Under the pieces are notes generated by a model. That model did not search any database, had not been told where the DNA came from, and was given only the letters and a program-made list of their open reading frames with translations. A DNA stretch of 64,000 nt from Enhydrobacter aerosaccus. GTDB taxonomy: Bacteria > Pseudomonadota > Alphaproteobacteria > Reyranellales > Reyranellaceae. Each line of letters begins with the position of its first letter. The stretch's first letter is position 1. This document shows, one piece after another, positions 25,229 to 34,370 of this stretch. Position numbers and translations under genes: made by a program. The stretch spans positions 33,388 through 97,387 of the forward strand of contig CAIKZO010000128.1 in assembly GCA_903832005.1 (NCBI GenBank), read 5' to 3'.

Positions 25229-26287
25229 ATGCGTACGCGTACCGTCCTGTCGAACATGCTCGCCCTCGCGGTGGGCCTGGTGATTGCGCTCACGATCGCG
25301 GAGATCGCCACGCGTCTGATCGCGCCACAGTCGCTGTCGGGCTCGTGGCTGGTCTACGGCCCGCGCGGCACGATGATGAACAAGGCGGGCGGCGGACCGG
25401 TGCGCAACCAGCTGCCGGACGGCAGCGCCGTCTACTACCAGTTCAATTCCTGGCACCAGCGGGGCAAGGCCGAACCCGACCCTGCCGCCGCGCGCGTGCT
25501 GGTGTTGGGCGACTCTTTCACCTTTGGCTTCGCCCTGCCGGACGATGAGACCTACGTCTCCCGTTTGCAGAAGCAGTTCGACAAGCGCGGCGGCAGTCCG
25601 CGCGTGCAGCTGCTCAACGCTTCCACCGGCGGCTGGGGCACCGACGACCAGCTCAGCTATCTCGAGGACTTCGGCGACGGGCTCGGCCTGTCCGCCGTCG
25701 TGGTCTTCTTCAATTACGGCGATGCCTCGCGCTCGACCGATGTCGGCCCGTACGACATGCAGCCCGATCACCAGGGCCTGGTGCCGGCGGACCGGTCGGC
25801 ACAGCGCTCGCGTCTCAAGCTGCTGCTCGAAGGCAACCGCTTCTACGGTTTCCTGCTCGAGCATTCCCACCTGCTCCAGCTCGCGCGCGTGGCGAGCATC
25901 AGCGGCCTGCGCGCCGCCCCCAATCTGGCGCCCGCGCCGCGCAACGAAGCCCAGACCCGGCAGGACCAGGAGATCGCGCGCCTGCTGTTCCACCGCATGG
26001 CGGCCTGGTGCAAGGCGCGAGACATCCAGCTCACGGTGCTGACCACCGGCTGGCCGATGTTCCATTACCTGTGGCTCGATCCGATGATGCGCGGGGAAGG
26101 CATCTTCTTCCGCGACCTGCACGATCCCGTCGGCGTCGCATTCGGCGGCCGCCCGGCCAGCGATTTCGAAATTCCGGCGGAGGGACATCCCAATGCCGAC
26201 GGTGCGCGCGTGGTTGCCGACGTCTCCTGGCCGATCCTGGACGAACGCCTGACGGCGCTGCCGACGCGCCCCTTTAAAGGCCGCTAG
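25229..26287 (+). CDS. membrane-anchored SGNH/GDSL-type hydrolase
   Basis: A 352-residue protein with one N-terminal membrane helix (about residues 7-26) and a periplasmic domain. The nucleophile block is VLVLGDSFTFGFALPDDETY (about 90-109), and the catalytic His is in EGHPNADG near 317. The arrangement resembles AlgX/AlgJ-like and other SGNH proteins acting on envelope polysaccharides or lipids. Its TAG stop shares a CTAG tetranucleotide with the stop of the convergent cardiolipin synthase gene. Confidence 0.8.
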   Translation: MRTRTVLSNMLALAVGLVIALTIAEIATRLIAPQSLSGSWLVYGPRGTMMNKAGGGPVRNQLPDGSAVYYQFNSWHQRGKAEPDPAAARVLVLGDSFTFGFALPDDETYVSRLQKQFDKRGGSPRVQLLNASTGGWGTDDQLSYLEDFGDGLGLSAVVVFFNYGDASRSTDVGPYDMQPDHQGLVPADRSAQRSRLKLLLEGNRFYGFLLEHSHLLQLARVASISGLRAAPNLAPAPRNEAQTRQDQEIARLLFHRMAAWCKARDIQLTVLTTGWPMFHYLWLDPMMRGEGIFFRDLHDPVGVAFGGRPASDFEIPAEGHPNADGARVVADVSWPILDERLTALPTRPFKGR

Positions 26288-27702
26288 AGATACGGCTGTA
26301 GCAGGCGCGCGGCGCCGTTGCGCAGCCTGATCGGCAGCGAATCGCCGTCGAGTTCCTCGACGGTGAGCTGCCGGCCGGCGCGCGTTAGGTCGGTGATCAG
26401 GTGCGCGAACTCCGGCCCCTGCACCTCGACGTTGAGCTCGAAGTTCAGGCGGAAGCTGCGGGTGTCCCAGTTGGCGCTGCCGATCATCGACCAGCTGTCA
26501 TCGATGGTCATGAGCTTGGAGTGATCGAACGGCGCAGGCCGCAGCCAGACGCGGCAACCCGCTTCCATCATCACCCTCATCGGCACGCGCCGCGCCCAGT
26601 CGAGCACGGCGTGATTGGAATGTTCGGGCACGACGATGTCGACGATCAGGCCGCGCATCGCCGCCAGCCCCAGCGCCGTGGTCAGCACGTCGGGCGGCAG
26701 GAAGTAGGGCGTGACGATGCGGATCGATTCGCGCGCGCAGGAGATCGCGTGCAGCGCCGCGAACTCGATCTGCTCGAGATGCTCGTCGGGTCCGGAGGCA
26801 ACGGCGCGGGCCAGCAGCTTGCCGCGCGGCGAGAGCTCCGGGAACCAGCCCTCGTCCGGCAGTTTCTCGCCGGTCTCGAACAGCCAGTCGTCGGCGAAGG
26901 CCTCGACGATCTGCTCGACCACCGGCCCCTCGATCGAGAAATGCGTGTCGCGCACCGGATGCTTGGGCGTGCCCGCCAGCACGTTCTCGTCGCCGATGTT
27001 GATGCCGCCCACAAAGGCCAGCCGCCCGTCGACGACCAATATCTTGCGATGGTTGCGCAGGTTGAGGAACGGCGTGCGCCACGGGAAATAGGAATGCAGG
27101 AAGCGGGCGACCGGCACGCCGGCCCGCTTCAGCGCCGTGTAGGTGCCCGACCAGAAATAGCCACTGCCGACGCCGTCGATCAGCACGCGCACCTGGACGC
27201 CGCGGCCCTGGGCGGCAACCAGCGCGTCGATGAACTTCTGCCCGGCGCTATCGGCGCGGAAGATGTAGCTCGAGAGACCGACGGTCTTCTCCGCCCGCCC
27301 GATCGCCGCGATCATGGCGGGATAGGCGTCGTCGCCGTTGCGGAACAGGCCCGCATCGTTGCCGCTCTCCGACGGCAGGCCGGTCAGCCGGCCGATCGCG
27401 TATTCGAGCGGCGTCAGCGGGTCGATATCGCTCAGCCCCGGCTTCGGTGACGCCACGGCATAGGTCGGCACGCGCGTGCGCCACAGGCGCTGCGCGCGCC
27501 GCTTCACCCGGTTGATACCCAACGCGACGTAAAGAAGCGCGCCGATGAACGGCGACAGCCACGCGATCCCCATCCACGAGATCGACGTGCCGATGTTGCG
27601 CTTGTAGAGCAGGACATGGACCGTCACCGCGGACGCGACAACGACGTGCGCGGCCGCGGCGACCTCGCCGACCAGCGTGGCCAGATCGGCGTTGAAGACC
27701 AT
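26284..27702 (-). CDS. cls: cardiolipin synthase (phospholipase D superfamily)
   Basis: A 472-residue inner membrane enzyme with two N-terminal helices (about 10-60) and two HKD motifs: NHRKILVVDGRLAFVGG (about 217-233) and DHSKLMTIDDSWSMIGSAN (about 397-415). It joins two phosphatidylglycerol molecules to make cardiolipin. The length and architecture match ClsA. It ends by sharing CTAG with the SGNH gene's stop and starts 9 bases downstream of the aminotransferase gene. Confidence 0.9.
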   Translation of the reverse strand: MVFNADLATLVGEVAAAAHVVVASAVTVHVLLYKRNIGTSISWMGIAWLSPFIGALLYVALGINRVKRRAQRLWRTRVPTYAVASPKPGLSDIDPLTPLEYAIGRLTGLPSESGNDAGLFRNGDDAYPAMIAAIGRAEKTVGLSSYIFRADSAGQKFIDALVAAQGRGVQVRVLIDGVGSGYFWSGTYTALKRAGVPVARFLHSYFPWRTPFLNLRNHRKILVVDGRLAFVGGINIGDENVLAGTPKHPVRDTHFSIEGPVVEQIVEAFADDWLFETGEKLPDEGWFPELSPRGKLLARAVASGPDEHLEQIEFAALHAISCARESIRIVTPYFLPPDVLTTALGLAAMRGLIVDIVVPEHSNHAVLDWARRVPMRVMMEAGCRVWLRPAPFDHSKLMTIDDSWSMIGSANWDTRSFRLNFELNVEVQGPEFAHLITDLTRAGRQLTVEELDGDSLPIRLRNGAARLLQPYL

Positions 27703-27711
27703 GGACCTTAC

Positions 27712-29034
27712 TTAGGCAATGGCTTTGATCGTCTTGGCCGTGATGTCGATGATCTCGTCGATCTGGGCCTTCTCGATCACCAGCGGCGGCGACATGGCGA
27801 TGGCGTCGCCCGACTGGCGGACCATCAGGCCGAGTTCGAACGCCTTGGTGAAGGCGGCGAACCCGCGCGTGCCGACCGGACCCGACGGCGCAAGATCGAT
27901 ACCGCCGGCAAGGCCGAGGTTACGGATGTCTGTTACGTTCGGCAGACCTTTCAAAGAGTGGAGGCCCTGCTCCCAGTACGGCGACAGCTCGGCCGAGCGC
28001 TCGAACAGGTTCTCGTCGCGATAGATGTCGAGCACCGCCGACGCCGCGGCGCAGGCGAGCGGATGGGCCGAGTAGGTGTAGCCGTGGAACAGCTCCATGG
28101 CGCTCTCCGGTCCGTGCATCAGGCCTTCGTAGATCGGCTTGCGCACAAACACGCCGCCCATCGGGACGGTGGCGTTGGAGATGCCTTTGGCAACGGTCAT
28201 CAGATCGGGGATCACGCCGAACTTCTCGGCGGCGAACGAGGTGCCGAGGCGGCCGAAGCCGGTGATGACTTCGTCGAAGATCAGCAGGATGCCGTGCTTG
28301 GTGCAGATCTCGCGCAGGCGCTCGAGATAGCCCTTCGGCGGCGGCAGGTAGCCGGTCGAGCCGGCGCAGGGCTCGACGATGACGGCGGCGATGTTCGACG
28401 CGTCATGCAGGCCGACGATGCCCTCCAGCGCATCGGCCAGTTCCTTGCCGTGCTCGGGCTGGCCCTTGGAGAAGGCGTTCTGCGGCAGGTGCGTGTGCGG
28501 CAGGTGATCGACACCCGGCAGCATCGAACCGAACCACTTGCGATTGTTCACCATGCCGCCGACGGAAATGCCGCCGAAGCCGACGCCGTGATAGCCACGC
28601 TCGCGGCCGATGAAGCGCGTGCGCGTGCCCTGGCCGTTGGCGCGGTGGTAGGCGAGCGCGATCTTGAGCGCGCTGTCGACCGCCTCGGAGCCGGAGTTGC
28701 AGTAGAAGGCATGGTTGAGGTCGCCCGGCAGCAGGGCTGCATGGCGCGCCGCGAGCTCGAACGCCTTGGGATGGCCCATCTGGAACGAGGGCGCGTAGTC
28801 CATCTCGTCGAGCTGCTTGAGGATCGCTTCCTTGATCTCCTCGCGGCCGTGACCGGCGTTGACGCACCACAGGCCCGCGGTGCCGTCGATGATCTTGCGG
28901 CCTTCCGGCGTCCAGTAGTGCACGCCCTTGGCCTTCGCCAGCATGCGCGGGTTCTTCTTGAATTGCCGGTTCGCGGTGAACGGCATGAAGAAGGCGTCGA
29001 GATTGTTGGCGACGGGCTTGGACGACGAGGTCAT
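27712..29034 (-). CDS. class III omega-amino acid:pyruvate aminotransferase (beta-alanine type)
   Basis: A 440-residue PLP enzyme of fold type I. FYCNSGSEAVDSALKIALAY (about 110-129), LLIFDEVITGFGRLGTSF (about 253-270) and the PLP lysine in MTVAKGISNATVPMGGV (about 283-299) are clear. The match is closest to beta-alanine:pyruvate transaminases, which yield malonate semialdehyde. An AcuI-like acrylyl-CoA reductase gene lies 54 bases upstream on the same strand, consistent with C3 metabolism. Other omega-amino donors are possible. Confidence 0.88.
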   Translation of the reverse strand: MTSSSKPVANNLDAFFMPFTANRQFKKNPRMLAKAKGVHYWTPEGRKIIDGTAGLWCVNAGHGREEIKEAILKQLDEMDYAPSFQMGHPKAFELAARHAALLPGDLNHAFYCNSGSEAVDSALKIALAYHRANGQGTRTRFIGRERGYHGVGFGGISVGGMVNNRKWFGSMLPGVDHLPHTHLPQNAFSKGQPEHGKELADALEGIVGLHDASNIAAVIVEPCAGSTGYLPPPKGYLERLREICTKHGILLIFDEVITGFGRLGTSFAAEKFGVIPDLMTVAKGISNATVPMGGVFVRKPIYEGLMHGPESAMELFHGYTYSAHPLACAAASAVLDIYRDENLFERSAELSPYWEQGLHSLKGLPNVTDIRNLGLAGGIDLAPSGPVGTRGFAAFTKAFELGLMVRQSGDAIAMSPPLVIEKAQIDEIIDITAKTIKAIA

Positions 29035-29088
29035 GGCAGGTCCTACTGGTCAAAAATCAGGCGGATTGGAACGCTGGGCCGTTTTCTA

Positions 29089-30084
29089 TCACTTGTTTAC
29101 GTCGACGACCACGCGGCCACGTATCTCTCCTTTGAGGATTTTTGGGCCCAGCCCCATCAGCTCGCCCAATCCGGCTTCGCTCACTGTGGAATCGAGCTTG
29201 TCGAAGGGCAGGTCGGTGCCGAGGCGCTTCCACGCTTCCTGGCGCGGGGCCATGGGCAGCATCACCGAATCGATGCCGTAGACCGACACACCGCGCAGGA
29301 TGAAGGGCAGGATCGAGCCCGGGAAGGCAGGGCCGGCGGCGAGACCGCAGACCGCGGCCGCGCCGCCGTACTTTATCTGGGCGAGCGCGCGGGCGAACAT
29401 CACGCCCGAGACCGAGTCGACTACGCCCGCGAAGCGCTCCGACAGCAGCGGCCGGTCAGGCGCCTCGGTCAGCTCCTTGCGATCCATGATCGTCGTGGCA
29501 CCGAGCGCCTTGAGGTAGTCGCCCTCGGCGGGACGGCCGGTCGCGGCCACCACGTTGAAGCCGAGCTTGGCCAGGATCGCCACGGCCACCGAGCCGACGC
29601 CGCCCGCCGCGCCCGTCACCAGCACTTCGCCCGACGCGGGTGTGAGGCCATGCTTCTCGAGCGCCATCACGCAGAGCATCGAGGTGTAGCCCGCGGTGCC
29701 GATCGCCATCGCGCGCTTGGTCGAGATCGAAGACGGCAGCTTCACCAGCCAGTCGCCCTTCACGCGCGCCTTGCTGGCGTAGCCGCCCCAATGGAGTTCG
29801 CCGACGCGATGACCATTCAGCACGACCTTGTCGCCCGGCTTGAAGTTGGCGTTGTCGGAACTCTCGACCGTGCCCGCGAAGTCGACGCCGCCGACATGCG
29901 GCCACGTCTTCACCAGACCGCCGCCCGACGTCAGCACGAGTCCGTCCTTGTAATTGAGCGTCGAGTAATCGACGGCAACCATGACGTCACCGACTGGAAG
30001 CTTGCTCTCGTCCAGGTTTTGAATCTCGCCGCTCACTTTGCGGTCGGCGCCTTGAGTCAATACGAGAGCGCGGAACGATGACAT
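29089..30084 (-). CDS. acuI: acrylyl-CoA reductase AcuI/YhdH family (MDR oxidoreductase)
   Basis: A 331-residue medium-chain reductase without structural zinc. VDYSTLNYKDGLVLT (about 38-52), GVDFAGTVESSDN near 66, GELHWGGYASKARVKGDWLV (about 95-114) and the NADPH site VTGAAGGVGSVAVAILAKLG (about 155-174) match E. coli YhdH and Rhodobacter AcuI. It reduces acrylyl-CoA to propionyl-CoA and helps detoxify acrylate. GGGAGGA precedes the ATG. It is divergent from the glutathione transferase gene. Confidence 0.88.
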   Translation of the reverse strand: MSSFRALVLTQGADRKVSGEIQNLDESKLPVGDVMVAVDYSTLNYKDGLVLTSGGGLVKTWPHVGGVDFAGTVESSDNANFKPGDKVVLNGHRVGELHWGGYASKARVKGDWLVKLPSSISTKRAMAIGTAGYTSMLCVMALEKHGLTPASGEVLVTGAAGGVGSVAVAILAKLGFNVVAATGRPAEGDYLKALGATTIMDRKELTEAPDRPLLSERFAGVVDSVSGVMFARALAQIKYGGAAAVCGLAAGPAFPGSILPFILRGVSVYGIDSVMLPMAPRQEAWKRLGTDLPFDKLDSTVSEAGLGELMGLGPKILKGEIRGRVVVDVNK

Positions 30085-30158
30085 GCAATTCCTCCCTTGC
30101 CGCCTGCGCGGCGGCCTCTACGATGCCCGCCGCCGCACAAGCGGAGGAGGCTCTTTTC

Positions 30159-30842
30159 ATGATCAAGTTCTACTACAATCTCGCGCCGAACCCGACAAAA
30201 GTGGCGCTCGCCCTCGAAGAGATGGCCCTCCCCTACGAACTTGTCCCTGTCGACACGCGAAAGGGCGAACAGCACACGCCGGCGTTCCTCGCCATCAATC
30301 CGAACGCCAAGGTGCCGGCGATCGTCGACGGCGACGCCACGGTGTTCGACAGCAACGCCATCCTGCTCTACCTCGCCGAGAAGACCGGCACGTTCGGCGG
30401 CGGCAAGTCGGCCGCCCAGCGCGGCGAGCTGCTGTCGTGGATGATGTTCATCGCCTCGGGCATCGGCCCCTACTCCGGCCAGGCCGTGCACTTCCGCAAC
30501 GTCGCGCCCGAGCCCAAGGACTATGCCGTGACGCGCTACACGTTCGAGGCGACCCGTCACTGGAACATCATCGACGCCCGCCTGGCCAAGCATCGCTACA
30601 TGCTGGGCGACGAATACACGGTCGCCGACATGGCGCTGTGGGGCTGGTCGCGCCTAGTGCCGTTCGTGCTGGGCCCTGATGCACTGCCCACGATGCCCAA
30701 CCTGAAGCGCCACCTCGAAGAGGTCTCGGCCCGTCCGGCGGCAGCGCGCGCGCTCGCCCTGAAGGACAAGCACAGCTTCAAGGCCGACATGGACGAGGCC
30801 GCCAAGCTCGCCATGTTCCCGCACCTCAAGAAGGCCGGCTGA
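30159..30842 (+). CDS. glutathione S-transferase family protein
   Basis: A 227-residue cytosolic GST. The N-terminal thioredoxin fold runs IKFYYNLAPNPTKVALALEE, with the cis-Pro block NAKVPAIVDG near 49 and the gamma-glutamyl-binding VFDSNAILLYLAEK near 62; the helical domain contains YMLGDEYTVADMALWGW near 148. The opening resembles Nu-class GST/YfcG-like enzymes. ATG at 30159 has GGAGGAGG eight bases ahead. Next to AcuI, it may also deal with reactive electrophiles. Confidence 0.88.
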   Translation: MIKFYYNLAPNPTKVALALEEMALPYELVPVDTRKGEQHTPAFLAINPNAKVPAIVDGDATVFDSNAILLYLAEKTGTFGGGKSAAQRGELLSWMMFIASGIGPYSGQAVHFRNVAPEPKDYAVTRYTFEATRHWNIIDARLAKHRYMLGDEYTVADMALWGWSRLVPFVLGPDALPTMPNLKRHLEEVSARPAAARALALKDKHSFKADMDEAAKLAMFPHLKKAG

Positions 30843-30916
30843 CCTCCGGATTCGCTTCCGGCGATCGTAACCTCGGGGAATGATCTCGAGGGCGGAATGA
30901 AGTTCTCGGACCTGCA

Positions 30917-30937
30917 GCCACGAGTCATAGTCGTGGC
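30917..30937. promoter_or_regulatory. 7-base inverted repeat between GST and the DUF2817 gene
   Basis: GCCACGA (30917-30923) and TCGTGGC (30931-30937) flank a 7-base loop, 25 bases before the peptidase start. No T run follows. It could be an operator, a 5' leader hairpin, or a weak 3' end for the GST transcript. Confidence 0.3.
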
Positions 30938-30961
30938 CGCATAACCCGAGAGATGCATTCG

Positions 30962-32035
30962 ATGAGCGCCAACCTCTTCTCCGCCACCTATCGCCAGGCC
31001 CGCGAGCGCTTCCTCGATGCCGCACGCGCGAGCGGCGCGGCGATCCGCTCGCATGTCCATCCGCGCAAAGGTGCCGAGGGCGAGGAGATCGCCATGGATG
31101 CCGCGCTGATCGGCCCCGCGGACGCCTCGTCGCTGTTCATCGTCAGCTCGGGCACGCACGGCCCTGAAGGTTTTTCGGGCTCGGCGTGCCAACTCGGCCT
31201 GCTGGGCGATTCGCTGGCAACGCGCGCCGGCCAGAACGACACGGCCATTCTTCTGATCCATGCGGTCAATCCGTTCGGCTTCTCGCATCTCACGCGGACC
31301 AACGAGGACAACATCGACCTCAACCGCAACTTCAACGACTTCAGCCAGCCCTATCCGCCGAACGACACCTACGAAGAAGTCCATCCGTTGCTGGTGCCGG
31401 CGATCTGGCCGCCTTCCGACGCGGATGAGGCGCTGCTCGCCACCAGGATGCAGGAGCTGGTCGGCCGCCGCACGCCCGGCGTGTCGAGCGGCCAGGCCGT
31501 CCATCCCGACGGTCTCTTCTATGCCGGCACCGCACCGAGCTGGAGCAACAGCACCGTGCGCGCGATCCTGCGCGAGCACGGCGCCGGGCGGCGCCACATC
31601 GCCTGGATCGACGTCCACACCGGTCTCGGGCCGCGCGGCCATGGCGAGAAGATCTTCGGCCGCCACAGCGCCGAGACCCAGGCGCGTGCGATGGCGTGGT
31701 GGGGCCGCGACCTGATCGTGAGCACAATGGCCCAGTCGGTATCGCCGCGGACCGCGGGCCACATCACGAGTTGCGCGCCTCAGGAATGTCCCGACGCCGC
31801 CCTCACGCCGATGACCCTCGAATACGGCACGCTGCCCAACCCCGACGTGCGTCGCGCGCTGCGCGGCGAGGCCTGGCTGTTCGGCCATCCCGACGCGCCG
31901 CCCGCAGTCGCCGCCGCGATCAAGCGCGCCGCACGCGACGCGTTCTACGTCGACGCCGACGACTGGAAGGGAATGATCCTCGGCCAGTTCCGCGCGCTTG
32001 CCCTTCAGACCCTCAACGGCCTGGCCCAGCCATGA
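30962..32035 (+). CDS. DUF2817 / M14-type metallopeptidase
   Basis: A 357-residue protein of the DUF2817 group in the zinc carboxypeptidase clan. Zinc-binding residues show in SSGTHGPEGFSGSA (His-x-x-Glu, about 64-77) and IDVHTGLGPRG (near 218); LNRNFNDF (near 120) supplies the conserved Asn-Arg. No signal peptide, so probably cytoplasmic. I chose ATG at 30962 because GAGAG is nine bases upstream; an ATG three codons earlier abuts that site. It overlaps the next gene, a peptide-binding protein, by ATGA, suggesting uptake and cleavage of the same peptide or amide. Confidence 0.85.
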   Translation: MSANLFSATYRQARERFLDAARASGAAIRSHVHPRKGAEGEEIAMDAALIGPADASSLFIVSSGTHGPEGFSGSACQLGLLGDSLATRAGQNDTAILLIHAVNPFGFSHLTRTNEDNIDLNRNFNDFSQPYPPNDTYEEVHPLLVPAIWPPSDADEALLATRMQELVGRRTPGVSSGQAVHPDGLFYAGTAPSWSNSTVRAILREHGAGRRHIAWIDVHTGLGPRGHGEKIFGRHSAETQARAMAWWGRDLIVSTMAQSVSPRTAGHITSCAPQECPDAALTPMTLEYGTLPNPDVRRALRGEAWLFGHPDAPPAVAAAIKRAARDAFYVDADDWKGMILGQFRALALQTLNGLAQP

Positions 32036-33603
32036 AACTCCTCACTCGACTGCTCGCGCTCCTCGCCGCCGCGACGCTGGCGATGCCCGCCCTCGCCCAG
32101 TCGACGCTGAAGGCGGTGATGCATTCCGACCTGAAGGTGCTCGACCCGATCTGGGCCTCGGCGCAGATCAGCCGCACGCACGGCTACATGGTCTACGATA
32201 CGCTGTTCGGCCTCGATGCCGACCTGAAGCCGCAGCCGCAGATGGTCGGCACCTGGAGCGTCGATCCGGCCGGCCTCGTCTACAGCTTCACCCTGCGCGA
32301 CGGGCTGGCCTGGCACGACGGCGCGCCGGTCACCGCCGAGGACTGCGTCGCCTCGCTGATGCGCTGGGGCAGCCGCGACGTGATGGGGCTGAAGCTCTTC
32401 GCCAACATCAAGACGCTGACCGCGCCGGACGCAAAGACCATCCGCCTCGAGCTGAAGCAGCCCTATGGGCTGGTGCTCGAATCTCTCGCCAAGCCCGCCG
32501 GCCTGGTGCCGTTCATGATGCCCAAGCGCGTGGCGAGCCTGCCGGCGACCGAACAGATCAAGGATCCGACCGGCTCCGGACCGTTCATCTTCAAGAGCGA
32601 CGAATGGCGGCCCGGCGACAAGGTCGTCTATGTGCGCAATCCGAAATACGTGCCGCGCGCCGAGCCGCCGTCGGTCTTTGCCGGAGGCAAGGTGGCCAAA
32701 CTCGACCGGGTCGAATGGCTGTCGATTGCCGACCCGCAGACCGCGGTGAACGCGCTCGAGACCGGCGAGATCGACGTCGTCGAGAACGTGGCCCACGATC
32801 TGCTGCCGCTGCTCGCGAAGACGAAGGGCATCACCGTCGAGCGCGGCCTCTATGCCAACCAGTACGACCTGCGGCCCAACTGGCTGCATCCGCCGTTCGA
32901 CAATCCCAAGATGCGGCTGGCGCTGGCCTACGCCCTCGACCAGCGCGAGTATCTCGAATCGTCGATTGGCGATCCGGCCTACTGGCGCCTGTGCAAGACG
33001 CTCTACGGCTGCGGCACGCCGCTCGCGTCGGAGGCCGGGACCGAGGGGCTGCTCGAAGGCAACGTCGCCAAGGCCAAGACGCTCATGAAGGAAGCCGGTT
33101 ACGACGGCCGGCCCATCGTGCTGCTGCACATCAGCGACGTCGCCGTGCTCAGCAATCTCGCTCCCGTGGCCAAGGCGCAGCTCGAGCGGGCCGGGTTCAA
33201 GGTCGACATGCGATCGGCCGATTGGCAGACCCATCTCAGCCGCGTGCTGCGCAAGGAGCCGCCGGAGGACCGCGGCTGGAACGTCACTCTGTCGAGCACC
33301 GGCGTGATCGACATGGTCAATCCGGTGACGTCGCTGTTCCTCAACGCCGCCTGCGAGAAAGCCGCGGCGGGCTGGCCGTGCGATGCCAGGCTCGAGGAAC
33401 TGCGCGATGCCTTCGCCCACGAACTCGATCCGGCGCGGCGCAAGGCGATCGCAGAAGAAATCCAGGTGCGCGCCCTGCAGGTCGGCACGCACTTTCCCTT
33501 GGGCGAATGGTTCGGCGCCTCGGCCGTCAGCACGCGTACGTCGGGCTGGCTGCGGCCGCCGTCGGCCACGGTGTTCTGGAACGTCACGCGCGCCCCGCGC
33601 TAG
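32032..33603 (+). CDS. peptide-type ABC transporter substrate-binding protein (SBP family 5)
   Basis: A 523-residue periplasmic receptor with a Sec signal peptide (MKLLTRLLALLAAATLA, cleavage at ALAQ). DppA/OppA marks are LVYSFTLRDGLAWHDGAPVT (about 83-102), TGSGPFIFKSDEW near 181 and LALAYALDQREYLESSIGD near 300. It is coupled by ATGA to the DUF2817 peptidase gene. No permease or ATPase follows. Its stop shares CTAG with the stop of the convergent iclR gene. Confidence 0.9.
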   Translation: MKLLTRLLALLAAATLAMPALAQSTLKAVMHSDLKVLDPIWASAQISRTHGYMVYDTLFGLDADLKPQPQMVGTWSVDPAGLVYSFTLRDGLAWHDGAPVTAEDCVASLMRWGSRDVMGLKLFANIKTLTAPDAKTIRLELKQPYGLVLESLAKPAGLVPFMMPKRVASLPATEQIKDPTGSGPFIFKSDEWRPGDKVVYVRNPKYVPRAEPPSVFAGGKVAKLDRVEWLSIADPQTAVNALETGEIDVVENVAHDLLPLLAKTKGITVERGLYANQYDLRPNWLHPPFDNPKMRLALAYALDQREYLESSIGDPAYWRLCKTLYGCGTPLASEAGTEGLLEGNVAKAKTLMKEAGYDGRPIVLLHISDVAVLSNLAPVAKAQLERAGFKVDMRSADWQTHLSRVLRKEPPEDRGWNVTLSSTGVIDMVNPVTSLFLNAACEKAAAGWPCDARLEELRDAFAHELDPARRKAIAEEIQVRALQVGTHFPLGEWFGASAVSTRTSGWLRPPSATVFWNVTRAPR

Positions 33604-34358
33604 GACGCCTGCTTCTGGACGCTGGCCGCGATCTGCCGCGCCAGCGTCTGCAGCCGCTTCACGTACCGCTTCACGACCTCGGCCTCGCTCATCGCCGACT
33701 GGGGATAGCGCATCGACAGGCTGGCCAGCATGCGGCCGTCGCGCCGCCGCACCGGCACCGCGATGCCCTGGAGCCGTGTCGGCTGCAGCGGCTGGGTGAA
33801 AGCATAGCCGTCGCGTCGCACGCGCAGGAGCAGCGCGTCGAGCGCCTGCTGGCGGCGCTTCGGCAGGCCACCGATTTCCTTCAGGATGGTCTGGCGCTCC
33901 TCGTCCGAGCAGAAGGCAAGCCACGCGCGGCCGAGCGCCGTGTTGAGGATCGGCCGGTGCGCGTTGAGGCCCGCGCCCTCGAAGGCGAGCGGGCTTTGCG
34001 TCGCGGTCGAATGACGGATGACGATGGCGCCGCGTCCCATGGTGGCGAGATAGAGCGGCCAGTCGTGCTCGGCGGTGAAGCGGCTCATGTGCGGGATCGC
34101 GGCATCGACCAGGTGGTCGACGAAGCGGATCGATTCGGAGAGGCCCAGCACCCGGTCGGTCAGCCGATAGCCCTGCTGGCGTGAGATGCGCGCGGCATAG
34201 CCCAGCGCGATCAGCGTATGCAGCAGGCGCACGACGGTCGGCCGCGGCAGGCCGGTCTCGGCCGTCAAGGTGACGAGGGTGGAGGCGCGGCGGTGGCTGA
34301 GCGCCTCCAGCACGGCGAACGACCGGCGGACAGGCTCGATCACGGCAGGATCGGTCAT
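33600..34358 (-). CDS. IclR-family transcriptional regulator
   Basis: A 252-residue regulator: N-terminal winged helix (RRSFAVLEALSHRRASTLVT and GLPRPTVVRLLHTLIALGYA, about 10-53) and a C-terminal IclR effector domain (LATMGRGAIVIRHS; NTALGRAWLAF; VRRRDGRMLASLSMR). ATG at 34358 gives the usual N terminus. It is divergent from the tandem dioxygenase genes, and a palindrome typical of this family lies in the gap, so it probably controls them in response to their aromatic or carboxylate substrate. Confidence 0.9.
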   Translation of the reverse strand: MTDPAVIEPVRRSFAVLEALSHRRASTLVTLTAETGLPRPTVVRLLHTLIALGYAARISRQQGYRLTDRVLGLSESIRFVDHLVDAAIPHMSRFTAEHDWPLYLATMGRGAIVIRHSTATQSPLAFEGAGLNAHRPILNTALGRAWLAFCSDEERQTILKEIGGLPKRRQQALDALLLRVRRDGYAFTQPLQPTRLQGIAVPVRRRDGRMLASLSMRYPQSAMSEAEVVKRYVKRLQTLARQIAASVQKQAS

Positions 34359-34370
34359 GCGCCGGAGGCT

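Noticed and set aside
27616..30081. Very long plus-strand open frame opposite the cardiolipin synthase end, aminotransferase and acuI genes.
   Set aside because: It mirrors three clear minus-strand genes, is full of Arg/His/Gln-type shadow composition, and has no family features.
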